This document shows, piece by piece, positions 54,389-63,722 of a stretch of 64,000 nucleotides of DNA. Source of the stretch: Candidatus Solibacter sp. (GTDB lineage Bacteria; Acidobacteriota; Terriglobia; Bryobacterales; Bryobacteraceae). A program made the translations under genes and the position numbers. Under the pieces are notes generated by a model. The model worked only from the letters and a program-made list of their open reading frames with translations. It was not told the DNA's origin and made no database searches. Location of the stretch: assembly GCA_013822245.1 (NCBI GenBank), contig PNKE01000061.1, forward strand, positions 1-64,000. The letters run 5' to 3'. Each line of letters opens with the position of its first letter. Position 1 is the stretch's first letter.

Positions 54389-55300
54389 ATGCTGAGACAT
54401 CTCTTCCTCTTCCTCTCCCGCCGCCGGGCGCTGCGCCGGTGGATGGAGACCTCGTCTCTAACGAGGAAACTCACCCGCCGCTTTGTCGCCGGCCAGACGC
54501 TTGAGGATGCCGCCGCCGTTTGCGCCCGGCTGGCCTCCGCCGGCTACCTCGCCACGCTCGACCACCTTGGCGAAAACGTCACCACCAAAGCCGAAGCGGC
54601 CTTTTCGCGCGACGCCGTGCTGGCCGCCCTCGACGCATTGAAAGCCGCCGGGTTGCCCTCGACCGTCTCCATCAAGCTCACCCAGTTCGGCCTCGACATC
54701 TCGCCCGGCCTCTGCCTCTCGTTCGCCGGTGAACTCGCCGAACGCGCCCGTGCGAACGGAACCGTCGTGGAAGTCGACATGGAGTCCACCGGGTACACCA
54801 CGGCAACGCTGGACATCGTCCACCAAATGCACCAGCGCACCGGCTCTGTCCGTTCCGTCCTGCAAGCCTACCTGTTCCGCACGGAGAGGGACGCCAAAAA
54901 GCTGAATGCGGCCCGCATTCCGGTCCGGTTGTGCAAGGGCGCCTACAACGAGGCCGGCGATGTGGCCTTTCTCGACAAGGCCGACGTCGATTCGAACTAC
55001 CTCAAACTGGCCCGCCTGCTGCTCGACGAGGGCGCCTACCCGGCCATCGCCACCCACGACCCGGCGATGATCGGCGGCGTCCTGGCCCATGCCCGCGAAA
55101 AGGGCATCGGACCCGAACGCTTCGAATTCCAGATGCTCTACGGCGTCCGCCGCGACCTGCAACAGATGCTGGTTGACCAGGGCTACCGCGTCCGGCTGTA
55201 TGTCCCGTACGGCTCGGCATGGTACCCCTACTTCATGCGCCGCCTGGCTGAGCGCCCGGCCAACGCGCTGTTCATTCTGCGAAACCTGTTCCGCCAATAG
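54389..55300 (+). CDS. Proline dehydrogenase
   Basis: The 303-residue FAD enzyme oxidises proline to pyrroline-5-carboxylate, feeding electrons into the respiratory chain. It has the barrel motifs TLDHLGENV, VSIKLTQFGLD, VEVDMESTGYT, LQAYLFRTERDA, RLCKGAYNEAGDVAF, IATHDPAMI, EFQMLYGVR and the terminal LYVPYGSAWYPYFMRRLAERPAN. It is a monofunctional form with about 300 residues; the partner P5C dehydrogenase is not in the window. Two dyads lie upstream. Confidence 0.95.
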   Translation: MLRHLFLFLSRRRALRRWMETSSLTRKLTRRFVAGQTLEDAAAVCARLASAGYLATLDHLGENVTTKAEAAFSRDAVLAALDALKAAGLPSTVSIKLTQFGLDISPGLCLSFAGELAERARANGTVVEVDMESTGYTTATLDIVHQMHQRTGSVRSVLQAYLFRTERDAKKLNAARIPVRLCKGAYNEAGDVAFLDKADVDSNYLKLARLLLDEGAYPAIATHDPAMIGGVLAHAREKGIGPERFEFQMLYGVRRDLQQMLVDQGYRVRLYVPYGSAWYPYFMRRLAERPANALFILRNLFRQ

Positions 55301-55356
55301 GCGTAACTTCTCCCTGGAACAGGCAACGCCCAGGCAGTTGCCGGCGTCAAATAGGA

Positions 55357-55824
55357 ATGATGGCGAAAGTGCGTCAGGCGCTATTCTACTGGGGCTTCTT
55401 CGCCGCCAAGCTGTCCGCCGCGGGCGGCGTGATGTGGCTGCTGTGGGTTGGGCTTAACGCCGCGCTGCCCGAACCCGAGTATTTCCTGCGCCACCGCGTG
55501 GCGCGTTTCGCCCAGGATTTGAAATGGACCATCGCCATCCTGATCTTCTGGCTGTCCGGTCTGGGCCTGATTTGGCTGGCCGTTCACGACCAGCGGCGGC
55601 GCTGCAAGGTCTGCCTCAGGCGGCTCCGGATGCCGGTGGAGAGCGGCAGTTGGAGCAGGCCAGTCATCCTCGGCCCGCCGGAGATGGAGAGCATCTGCCC
55701 GTACGGCCACGGCGCGCTGGCCGAACCCCAGATTCATCTCTCCACCCGCCAGGATGCGGTCTGGAAGGAAAACGGCAACGATATCTGGCAGGAGTTGGCC
55801 CGCACGCGGGACCGCGAGCGGTAA
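55357..55824 (+). CDS. Small membrane protein with cysteine-containing C-terminal part
   Basis: I do not recognise this 155-residue protein. It has two membrane segments: about 15-35 (GFFAAKLSAAGGVMWLLWVGL) and 58-77 (WTIAILIFWLSGLGLIWLAV). The soluble part has a CKVCLRRL pair and a later CPYGHG, which could bind zinc as a small ribbon. The tail is polar. The start is an ATG at 55357 (a second ATG follows). It comes 56 bp after proline dehydrogenase and 43 bp before the PBP gene start chosen here. Confidence 0.65.
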   Translation: MMAKVRQALFYWGFFAAKLSAAGGVMWLLWVGLNAALPEPEYFLRHRVARFAQDLKWTIAILIFWLSGLGLIWLAVHDQRRRCKVCLRRLRMPVESGSWSRPVILGPPEMESICPYGHGALAEPQIHLSTRQDAVWKENGNDIWQELARTRDRER

Positions 55825-55867
55825 AGCTGCGTGCGACAATGAGGGACGAAGGAATCCGCCACCCGTT

Positions 55868-58363
55868 TTGCGCGTCCAAATTCCACGCAGGGCCTATCTG
55901 AGCCGGCTGCTTTTCAGCCGGGCCGGCAAGGTGATCGCCGGTTTCATGGCGTTGTTCATTCTCACGGCGGCGGGGCTGTTCACCTACGCCTGGGTCCATT
56001 ACAGCCGGATCATCGACCACAAGCTCAAGGAGGGGCCGTTCGCCCGCACGGCGATGCTCTATGCCGCGCCCGAACCGGTCAGCGTCGGCGACCGGATGTC
56101 GCCGGACGAGCTGGTCACCGCCCTCAAATCCCGCGGTTACACCGAATCGCGCTCGAACCGCATGGGCTGGTACCACGTCCGCGCCGACGCCGTCGAGTTC
56201 TTTCCAGGCGTGGACTCCCATGCCGGCACTGAGCCGGCCGTCGTCTTCATCCAGGACGGCGTCATCACCCGCATTCTCTCCAGCCGCGACCACACCGACC
56301 GCTACCAGATCGGCCTCGAACCCGAACTGTTTACAAATCTCTTTGACCGCTCCCGCCAGAAACGCCGCATCATCCGCTTCGGCGACATCCCGCGCGTGCT
56401 GGTCAACGCCATCCTTTCGGCCGAGGACAAGCGCTTCTTCTCGCACGCCGGCTTCGACCCCATCCGCCTGATCCGCACCATTTGGGTCGATGTCACACAG
56501 AACCGCCGCTACGGAGCCTCCACCATCAGCATGCAACTGGCCCGAACCATCTGGCTCGACCAGGAAAAGACCTGGAAGCGCAAGGCCATCGAGGCGCTGA
56601 TCACGCTCCAGATCGAACAGAAACTGACCAAGGAAGAGATCTTCGAGCATTACGTCAATTCCGTCGATCTCGGCATGCGGCGCAGTTTCGCCGTCCGCGG
56701 CTTCGGCGAGGCGGCGCAGGTCTATCTGGGCAAGGATGTCCGGCAGTTGACCATCGAGGAAGCGGCGATGCTGGCGGGGTTGATTCAGCGGCCCAACTAC
56801 CTGAACCCGTACCGCCACCCTGGCCGGGCCCGGAACCGGCGCAACATCGTGCTCGGGCTGATGCGGGACAACGGCCACATTAATGAAGTGGAGTTCCACA
56901 AGGCCGCCAACGCCCCGGTGTCGCTGGCCGAGGGCGGCGTGGAATCCACCGACGCGCCTTATTTCGTTGATCTGGTCCACGACACGCTTCAGGAGCAGTT
57001 CCAGGAGATCGACTTCCAGGCCGAGTCCTACCGCGTCTATACGACCGTCGACATGAAACTCCAGCGCGACGCCATCGCCGCCATCCAGGCGGGGATGAAG
57101 GAGGTGGACGATCAACTGGCGCGCCGCAAACGCCAATACCCGCGGCCGCAAGTGGCCCTGGTCGCGATGGATCCGAGGACGGGCGAAGTCAAGGCGCTGG
57201 TGGGAGGCCGAAGCTATGGCGAAAGCCAGTTGAACCGCGCGCTGGCGCGCCGCCAGCCGGGCTCGATCTTCAAGCCGTTCGTCTACGCCTCGGTGCTGCG
57301 CAGCGCCGTCGACGGGGCGCCGGAACTCATCACGCCCGTCTCGACGGTCCAGGACGAGCCGACCACGTTCTATTTCGACGACAAGACGTACGAGCCGAAT
57401 AACTTCAGGATGGAGTTCCATGGCACGGTGAACCTGCGCCAGGCTCTATCGAAGTCGATGAACATCCCGACGGTGAAGTTCGCCGAAATGGCCGGATACG
57501 ATGCGGTGGCCGAACTGGCGCGCGATGCCGGTTTGAGCGGCGTGCGGGGTACGCCGGCCATGGCGCTGGGCGCCTACGAGGTGACGCCGCTGGACATGGC
57601 GGCGGCCTACAGTGTTTTTTCAAACGGCGGCACGTGGACGAAGGCCAATTTCATCAAGGAGATCCGCAGCGAGTCGGGGGGCAGGATCTTCGGCTACCAG
57701 CCGGTGAACCGCCAGGTGCTCGACCCGCGCATCAGCTACATGGTTGTGGAACTGATGCAGGAGGTGATGCGCAGCGGTACCGGCGCCGGAGCGCGCAGCC
57801 GCGGATTCGGCCTGCCCGCGGCCGGAAAGACGGGCACTTCGCATGACGCCTGGTTCGCCGGTTTCACCACGAAGCTCCTCTGCGTCGTCTGGGTCGGTTT
57901 TGACAACAACCAGGAACTGCCGCTCGAAGGATCCAGGGCCGCCCTGCCCATCTGGACCGAGTTCATGAAACGCGCCCACCAGTACCGGGAGTACCGCGGC
58001 GTGCAGTCGTTCCAGCCGCCCGACGGCATCACCACGGTGGATATCGATCCGCTCACCGGCCAACTGGCCACAGCCGCCTGCCCCAAGCCTCGGGCCGAGG
58101 TCTTTGTCGCCGGAACGCAGCCGGTGGAGTTCTGCCGCCTCCACGGCGGGTCGGGCCAGCGGACCCAGATCGCCGCCTGGGACGACTCCGCCGCCGAGGT
58201 GCAACCGGAGGCCACGGCCGCCTCGGACGCCCGGCCGCCCAGGCCCGCGCGTTCCGGGCGTCGCAGTCCGCAGCAGGAGGCGCACCCGCCCGCGGCCCCG
58301 AAACCTCAACCGGAAGCGCCACAGCGCGGTCTGTTGGACCGGATTCGGGCTATATTTAGGTAG
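55868..58363 (+). CDS. Class A penicillin-binding protein (PBP1-like)
   Basis: The 831-residue bifunctional peptidoglycan synthase has an N-terminal membrane helix (about 20-42). A UB2H-like region (about 75-120: SPDELVTALKSRGYTESRSNRMGWYHVRAD) as in PBP1B comes next. The GT51 domain has E186 (ILSAEDKRFF) and QLARTIWLDQEKTWKRKAIEA. The transpeptidase has S466-IF-K469, S530-M-N532 and K654-TG. The C-terminal tail is proline- and basic-rich. I start at the TTG at 55868, the first start that includes the whole membrane helix and does not overlap the previous gene; the Shine-Dalgarno is 14 bases away. The frame is open upstream to 55754. Confidence 0.88.
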   Translation: MRVQIPRRAYLSRLLFSRAGKVIAGFMALFILTAAGLFTYAWVHYSRIIDHKLKEGPFARTAMLYAAPEPVSVGDRMSPDELVTALKSRGYTESRSNRMGWYHVRADAVEFFPGVDSHAGTEPAVVFIQDGVITRILSSRDHTDRYQIGLEPELFTNLFDRSRQKRRIIRFGDIPRVLVNAILSAEDKRFFSHAGFDPIRLIRTIWVDVTQNRRYGASTISMQLARTIWLDQEKTWKRKAIEALITLQIEQKLTKEEIFEHYVNSVDLGMRRSFAVRGFGEAAQVYLGKDVRQLTIEEAAMLAGLIQRPNYLNPYRHPGRARNRRNIVLGLMRDNGHINEVEFHKAANAPVSLAEGGVESTDAPYFVDLVHDTLQEQFQEIDFQAESYRVYTTVDMKLQRDAIAAIQAGMKEVDDQLARRKRQYPRPQVALVAMDPRTGEVKALVGGRSYGESQLNRALARRQPGSIFKPFVYASVLRSAVDGAPELITPVSTVQDEPTTFYFDDKTYEPNNFRMEFHGTVNLRQALSKSMNIPTVKFAEMAGYDAVAELARDAGLSGVRGTPAMALGAYEVTPLDMAAAYSVFSNGGTWTKANFIKEIRSESGGRIFGYQPVNRQVLDPRISYMVVELMQEVMRSGTGAGARSRGFGLPAAGKTGTSHDAWFAGFTTKLLCVVWVGFDNNQELPLEGSRAALPIWTEFMKRAHQYREYRGVQSFQPPDGITTVDIDPLTGQLATAACPKPRAEVFVAGTQPVEFCRLHGGSGQRTQIAAWDDSAAEVQPEATAASDARPPRPARSGRRSPQQEAHPPAAPKPQPEAPQRGLLDRIRAIFR

Positions 58364-58389
58364 TGCAACCGAGTCTTGGGAGGCGGAGT

Positions 58390-59166
58390 ATGTGGACGCA
58401 TATCACGCTCGTGGGCGCCATCGTTCTGGCGGCCGGCTTTCCCGCGAAACTCAACGGGCAGCAGCCCGCCGCGGCTGAACAGGCCCCGCCCGCCAGCGAC
58501 GCCGGGCGGCAGACGCCGCTCACCGACGAGGGCCGGGCCGATATATTCATGGCGAGGAAGATGTTCCGCGAGGCGGCGGAACTCTACCTCAGCATCAAGC
58601 CGCAGAACTGGGTGCTGCTCAACAAGACCGGCATCGCCTACCACCAGATGGGCGAACTCGATGTGGCCAGGCGGTACTACGAGCGCTCCATCCGCATGAA
58701 GAAGGATTATGCCGAGGCGCTGAATAACCTGGGCGCCGTCTGGTACGCCAAGCGCAACTACCGGCGGGCGGTCAGCTTCTACGAAAAAGCGTTGAAGCTG
58801 CATCCGAATTCGGCGTCGATGCATTCGAACCTGGGCACGGCCCACTTCGCCCGGAAGAAGTACGACAGGGCGGCCGAGCAATACCGGATCGCGATGGAGC
58901 TCGATCCCGACGTCTTCGAGAACCGCTCGACACAGGGCGTGCTGCTGCAGGAGAGGACGGTCGAGGAGCGGGCCAAGTTCAACTTCTATCTCGCCAAGAC
59001 GTATGCCCGGACCGGGCAGGCCGAGCGCGCCCTGCTCGCCATCCGGAAGGCGCTGGAGTTCGGTTTCAGGGAAAAGAACAAGTTTGTGGAAGACGATGAC
59101 TTCGCCAAGCTCCGCGAACTGCCTGAGTTCGCCGAACTGATGAAGCTGGAGCCTCGTGTTCTATAG
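58390..59166 (+). CDS. Exported TPR protein
   Basis: The 258-residue protein starts at the ATG at 58390 after GGAGGCGGAG, with a signal sequence (WTHITLVGAIVLAAGFPAKL). Four to five tetratricopeptide repeats follow (ALNNLGAVWYAKRNYRRAVSFYEKALKLHPN, then SMHSNLGTAHFARKKYDRAAEQYRIAMELDPD). The last part ends in EDDDFAKLRELPEFAEL, a motif common in acidobacterial TPR proteins. It would act as a scaffold in the periplasm. It overlaps the next TPR lipoprotein gene by 11 bp. Confidence 0.83.
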   Translation: MWTHITLVGAIVLAAGFPAKLNGQQPAAAEQAPPASDAGRQTPLTDEGRADIFMARKMFREAAELYLSIKPQNWVLLNKTGIAYHQMGELDVARRYYERSIRMKKDYAEALNNLGAVWYAKRNYRRAVSFYEKALKLHPNSASMHSNLGTAHFARKKYDRAAEQYRIAMELDPDVFENRSTQGVLLQERTVEERAKFNFYLAKTYARTGQAERALLAIRKALEFGFREKNKFVEDDDFAKLRELPEFAELMKLEPRVL

Positions 59167-61018
59167 CCGCCGCCTGCCCGCGGCAGTGGCGGCCGCGGTG
59201 GCCCTGTCCGGCCTCGCCTGTTCGCGGAAACCCGATTCGAAGGTCCGCGTGAAGAGCCCAATCGTCCGCCTTGCCATCCTGCCCTTTGAAGACCAGCGCG
59301 GCGAGCCGGAAGGCGATTGGCCGGCGCGTGTGTTGAGCGTCGCGCTCTCGCGGCAGCTTGCGAGCCAGCCCGCCGTTGCCGCGCGGGCGGCCAACTCAGC
59401 CGCCGAGGCGCTGAACTCAGGCGCGACGCACATGGTGCATGGCAGGCTCGTGGACGGCGGAGGGGGCGCACGCATTGTCATCGACATCGAGACCGTGGGG
59501 CAGGCCCTGATCGAGCCGGCGGGATCGGTGGCGGCGGGCAAGGGAGCCTGGTTGAAGGGCGCGGTCGAGTCGGCGCGCCTGCTGGTGTCGAGGGTTGCGG
59601 CGGGCAGGTCCGTGCCACTGGCGGATCTGGGCGCCGGCAGCGAAGCGGCGATCGAGCGGCTGGGTGCGGCTCTGGCGGGCACGGGTTCGCGGCAGTCCGC
59701 GCTGGGCGAGGCCGCGTCGGCGGAACCTGGCTGCGGCTGGTGCTGGGAGGCGTGGGCCGAAAGCGCGGCCAGGGAAGGGAACCGGGAACCGGCAACGAAG
59801 ATTCTCGAAAGCAGCCGGAAGGCAGCGGGTCTTGACGAGGCGTCGAGGGCGCGGCTCCAGTTGATGGAGGCGGGACTCAAGGGCGACCGGGCGATGCGCC
59901 GCGCGGCGCTGGCCCGCCTGGCGGCGCTCACTCCCTCGAACATCGAGGTTCTGAATGAACTCGCCGCCGAGGCCACGCGGTCGCGCCGCTGGGCCGATGC
60001 GGAGAGAACCTACCGGCGCGTACTTGACCTCGATCCCGGCTCGCCTGACGCGTTGAATCAGCTCGGCTATATCGCCGCCTGGCAGGGCCGGTTCGGCGAG
60101 GCCGAGAAATGGCACCGGGATTATGCGGCCGCACAGCCGGCGTCGGCCAACCCGGAGGATTCGCTGGGCGAGGTGCTGCTGATGGCCGGGCGGTTTGAGC
60201 AGGCCGAGCAGGCGTTCGCGGCATCGTTCGAAAAGCAGCCCGACTTCAACGCCGGCGCGGCGATGGAAAAAGCGGCGCTGGCCTGCTGGCTGCGCGGCGA
60301 TGAGACAGCCGCCCGGCGCCGGCTGGATGAGTTTGTGAAATCGCGGCTGGACCGCGGCGATGTGCTGGTGAACTGGCGGCGCGCCCGCTGGCTCTACATC
60401 ACCGGACGCACAGGCGATGCCAGGGCGCTGCTGCTTGAGCTTCGCGGCTCGGCGCCGCCGCCCGTGCGGGCCTTTGCCGCCGGGTCTCTGGCGCTGTGGT
60501 CTGCCGAAGCTGGCGATCGCGGCAAGGCGGCCGGTTATGCCGCCGAACTGGCTTCAAACCCGCACCCTTTGTCGAAACAGATCCTGTCGATCGTCCAGGG
60601 CATATTGACCAGCGGCTCCGGGCAGGCGGGGAATCCACTGGCCACGGGCGCCGGGAATCTGTTGGCCGGCAGCGATGCCGCGGCGGCGAAGCATTTGAAA
60701 CTCGCGCTCGATGCCGCATCCCCTGGCGGCGAAGGACCGGCGCGGGAACTGCTCGCCTTGGCGCTGGTCCGCGGCGGAGATGTCGAAGGCGCGGCGCGGC
60801 TGCTGAAGGCAGGCTGGCCGATTCCCGATAACATCGAGGGTCAACTGACCGACTTCATGATCTACCCGAACCTGTTCTACGTGCGGGCCAGAATCGCCGC
60901 GCACAACAAGGACGCCGCTGCCGCCGCCCGTTTCTATGAGTCCTATATCCGGAACATGGGATCGAGGCCGGATCCGCGCCGGCAGAAGGAAGAGGCGCTG
61001 AAGGCCGTCCGGCTCTGA
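59156..61018 (+). CDS. TPR-repeat lipoprotein
   Basis: The 620-residue protein has a lipobox (ALSGLAC) with lipidation at the first Cys, then a beta-rich part VRLAILPFEDQRGEPEGDW like those in TolB- or TPR-linked proteins, and many TPR-like helices (AERTYRRVLDLDPGSPDALNQLGYIAAWQGRFGEAEKW). The start is a GTG at 59156 inside the end of the previous gene. It would sit on the membrane and may work with the exported TPR protein before it. No specific function can be given. Confidence 0.8.
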   Translation: MFYSRRLPAAVAAAVALSGLACSRKPDSKVRVKSPIVRLAILPFEDQRGEPEGDWPARVLSVALSRQLASQPAVAARAANSAAEALNSGATHMVHGRLVDGGGGARIVIDIETVGQALIEPAGSVAAGKGAWLKGAVESARLLVSRVAAGRSVPLADLGAGSEAAIERLGAALAGTGSRQSALGEAASAEPGCGWCWEAWAESAAREGNREPATKILESSRKAAGLDEASRARLQLMEAGLKGDRAMRRAALARLAALTPSNIEVLNELAAEATRSRRWADAERTYRRVLDLDPGSPDALNQLGYIAAWQGRFGEAEKWHRDYAAAQPASANPEDSLGEVLLMAGRFEQAEQAFAASFEKQPDFNAGAAMEKAALACWLRGDETAARRRLDEFVKSRLDRGDVLVNWRRARWLYITGRTGDARALLLELRGSAPPPVRAFAAGSLALWSAEAGDRGKAAGYAAELASNPHPLSKQILSIVQGILTSGSGQAGNPLATGAGNLLAGSDAAAAKHLKLALDAASPGGEGPARELLALALVRGGDVEGAARLLKAGWPIPDNIEGQLTDFMIYPNLFYVRARIAAHNKDAAAAARFYESYIRNMGSRPDPRRQKEEALKAVRL

Positions 61019-61033
61019 CCGTTCCAATCCAAG

Positions 61034-61513
61034 ATGACTGAAAATCCATTCGCAGTGCTGACGGCCGTCGTGGCCCCCGCCATCCTGACCAACGCCTGTA
61101 CTGTACTGAGCCTGGGCACGGGCAACCGCGTGGCCAGGGTTGTCGACAGGCGGCGCATGGTGGATGACAGCCTGGCCCTGCTCGCGGCGGACTCGCCTGA
61201 GCGGGCGCTGAAACTGGCCGAACTGGACCGCCTGCGCCACCGCTCGCGGCTGCTGTTCAAGGCTTTACGCCAGCTTTACGCCGCGCTTGGCGGGTTTGCG
61301 GGGTCGGCGCTGATCGCCGTGATCGGTTCGGCGATGGCCTTCTACGGTCAGAAGGTCTTGTTCCAGGCGCTGGCGGCGGCCGGGTTGATCGTTGGCGTGG
61401 CCAGCGTGGCGGCGCTGGTGGCGGCCAGTGTGACGCTGATGAGCGAGGTGCGGCTGGCACTGGACAGCATCGAAGTGGAGGAGAGCGAGCACACCGGCTT
61501 GATCGCCGGCTGA
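61034..61513 (+). CDS. DUF2721 membrane protein
   Basis: The 159-residue protein has three hydrophobic segments and the DUF2721 pattern: NPFAVLTAVVAPAILTNACTVLSLGTGNRVARVVDRRR, RSRLLFKALRQLYAALGGFAGSALIAVIG and AAGLIVGVASVAALVAASVTLMSEVRLALDSI. The function of this family is unknown. It is 15 bp after the TPR lipoprotein gene on the same strand and probably cotranscribed. Confidence 0.85.
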   Translation: MTENPFAVLTAVVAPAILTNACTVLSLGTGNRVARVVDRRRMVDDSLALLAADSPERALKLAELDRLRHRSRLLFKALRQLYAALGGFAGSALIAVIGSAMAFYGQKVLFQALAAAGLIVGVASVAALVAASVTLMSEVRLALDSIEVEESEHTGLIAG

Positions 61514-61579
61514 GCGGCCGGCTTGCCCCGAACCGGCCGTCCGGTCCATGATGGCAGAAACCACTTCGCGGAGGCGGCA

Positions 61580-62419
61580 ATGCCGGGAATTCTGATCCTG
61601 TTGGCGGCGGCTCAACTGCTCAGCGCGCAGCAGCCGTGGGTAAATCCGTTGAAGACAGCCCTCAAGGAGGGCAAGCCGGTGGTGGGAATGACGATGACCG
61701 TGCCCAGCGCCGATGTGGCGGTGCAGGCGGCGGCGCTGGGTTTCGACTTCCTGTGGATCGAGATGGAGCATAGCCCGATCACGCTCGAGTCAGCGCGCAA
61801 CATTGTCCTGGCTACCCGCGGCACTGGCATCGTGCCGCTGATCCGCGTGCCGGTGAACGAACTTTGGACGGCCAAGCGGGCACTGGACGCCGGAGCGCTG
61901 GGCGTGATCTTCCCCTTCACCTCGACGCCTGAACTGGCGAGGCAGGCCGTGGAGGCGTGCAAGTATCCGCCGGCGGGCAGGCGCGGATCGGGTCCGGGGC
62001 TGGCAACGCTGCGCTGGCCCGCGCCGCAGGGCTACGCGAACTTTGCCGACGGGAACGCGCTGGTGGTCATCATCATCGAACAGAAACAGGCGGTCGAGCA
62101 GATCGGCCAGATCCTGGACGTGCCGGGTATCGATGTTGCGTTTATCGGGCCGAACGATCTGTCGCATTCCTATGGCGACAGGGGCCGGATGACGCCGCGG
62201 GTGGAGGCGGCGATGGCGCGCGTTCTTGAGGCGGGCCGCAAGCGCGGCATCGCGGTGGGCAGAACGACGAATGCGGCCGGCATCAAATCGCATATCGAGC
62301 AGGGCTACAGGTTTTTCCAGGCGTCGAGCGAATTGAGTTTTATCGGCGCGGGTGCGCGTCCCCTGCTGGACGCGGCGGGCAAGACAGGGCCGGACCCGAA
62401 GTCGCGGCCGGTGTATTGA
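61580..62419 (+). CDS. HpcH/HpaI-family aldolase with N-terminal signal peptide
   Basis: The 279-residue protein begins with a signal-like stretch MPGILILLAAAQLLSAQQ and then the aldolase. Motifs are VVGMTMTVPSADVAVQAAALGFDFLWIEMEHSPI, VPLIRVPVNE (substrate Arg), VVIIIEQKQAV (metal-binding Glu) and PGIDVAFIGPNDLSHSYG (metal-binding Asp). Such enzymes cleave 2-keto-3-deoxy acids to pyruvate and an aldehyde, normally in the cytoplasm. An exported form is unusual. The start ATG at 61580 follows GGAGGCGG. It precedes an exported hydroxyacid dehydrogenase gene by 19 bp. Confidence 0.85.
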   Translation: MPGILILLAAAQLLSAQQPWVNPLKTALKEGKPVVGMTMTVPSADVAVQAAALGFDFLWIEMEHSPITLESARNIVLATRGTGIVPLIRVPVNELWTAKRALDAGALGVIFPFTSTPELARQAVEACKYPPAGRRGSGPGLATLRWPAPQGYANFADGNALVVIIIEQKQAVEQIGQILDVPGIDVAFIGPNDLSHSYGDRGRMTPRVEAAMARVLEAGRKRGIAVGRTTNAAGIKSHIEQGYRFFQASSELSFIGAGARPLLDAAGKTGPDPKSRPVY

Positions 62420-62438
62420 GATTCCGATGGAGGTTCCC

Positions 62439-63458
62439 ATGACAAGGCTGTTGACGATTCTGATCTTCGCCGCTGTGGCGGTTTCCGGGCAGGGCAGGAA
62501 GGTGGTTCTGACGATGCCGGGACCGCCCGGATCACAGTTCAGCGCGGCCGAGATCGAGCAGTTGAGGAAGGCCGCGCCGGGCCTGCGGTTGGTGATGCCG
62601 GCGGCGGACCAGTTGCGCGCCGAGATCGCCGGCGCCGAGGCGATCGTTGGGCCGGTGAGTTCGCAACTGCTGGCGGATGCGAAGAATTTGAAGTGGCTGC
62701 AAGTCCCGTCGGCGGGCGTCGAGGGGTATCTGAGGAACGCGGAATTCAGGATCGGGCCGGTCGTGCTGACCAACGGAAAAATCGTGCAGGGCCCCGAGAT
62801 CGCCGACCATGCCATGGCGCTGCTGCTCGCCTTGACGAGGCAGATCCCGCGCGCAATCAGAGCGCAGGCGTCGGAGTCGTGGGAAGGGCGAGGCGTTCCG
62901 CTGGTGGAGTTGCGGGGCAAGACCGCCGTGGTGGTTGGCGTCGGGGGGATCGGCACGCAGATCGCGGTGCGGGCCAATGCGTTCGGGATGAAGGTGATCG
63001 GCGTCGATCCGCGCGACATGCCGCTGCTGCCCTTCATCGAAAGGATGGTCCCGCCGGACCGCCTCGACGAGGTGCTGCCGCAGGCCGACGTGGTGTTCAT
63101 CAGTGCGCCGCACACCGAACTGAGCGACAAAATGATGGGTCCGAAGCAGTTTGACCTGATGAAACGCGAGGCTTACTTCATCGCGGTGTCGCGCGGCCGG
63201 ATCTACGACATGAATGCGCTGGTGCAGGCGCTGGATTCAAAGAAACTGGCGGGCGCGGGCGTCGATGTCACCGATCCGGAACCGCTGCCCAAAGGGCACC
63301 CGCTGTGGAAGTTCGACAATGCCGTGATCACGCCGCACCTCGCCGGCCGCAGCGACGGCGAACACGCCCGTTACTTCGATCTGTATAGGGAGAATCTCCG
63401 GCGATTCGACCGCGGGGAACCGCTGTTGAACGTCGTGGACAAGCAGAAGGGATATTGA
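62439..63458 (+). CDS. Exported D-2-hydroxyacid dehydrogenase
   Basis: The 339-residue NAD enzyme starts at the ATG at 62439 after GGAGG, with a leader TRLLTILIFAAVAVSGQGRK. The NAD fold has VVVGVGGIGTQIAVRANAFGMKVIGVD. The catalytic residues are Arg in AVSRGRIYD, Glu in VTDPEPLPKGHPL and His in ITPHLAGRSD. It would reduce a 2-keto acid or oxidise a D-2-hydroxy acid. With the exported aldolase before it, it may process keto acids outside the cytoplasm; a failed or uncleaved leader is the alternative. Confidence 0.87.
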   Translation: MTRLLTILIFAAVAVSGQGRKVVLTMPGPPGSQFSAAEIEQLRKAAPGLRLVMPAADQLRAEIAGAEAIVGPVSSQLLADAKNLKWLQVPSAGVEGYLRNAEFRIGPVVLTNGKIVQGPEIADHAMALLLALTRQIPRAIRAQASESWEGRGVPLVELRGKTAVVVGVGGIGTQIAVRANAFGMKVIGVDPRDMPLLPFIERMVPPDRLDEVLPQADVVFISAPHTELSDKMMGPKQFDLMKREAYFIAVSRGRIYDMNALVQALDSKKLAGAGVDVTDPEPLPKGHPLWKFDNAVITPHLAGRSDGEHARYFDLYRENLRRFDRGEPLLNVVDKQKGY

Positions 63459-63722
63459 GCCGAAGCAGTCCGGACAGCGTGCAACGCCTGTCGGACCGGC
63501 CGTGCTATCGCGCGGCGGAGAACCCCGTTCATCCACTGGACCGGTGGGATGGCGGTACACGCTGATCCACTTCCCGCGCCAGTTCCCAGGCAGGCGGAAT
63601 CATCGCCGTGTTGCCGCTCCAGCGTGCCCTTGCCTTCACACGGTCTCCTTCTCGAAGCTGCTGGGAATCAGTGTAAGTTGGATAGTAGGGATTCATCGCT
63701 CGTTGGTGAATGGAGGAGACTG

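Noticed and set aside
63459-63722. A gene or RNA in the 264-bp gap before phosphofructokinase
   Set aside because: The only open stretches are short and lack a start signal; no tRNA or known RNA fold was seen.
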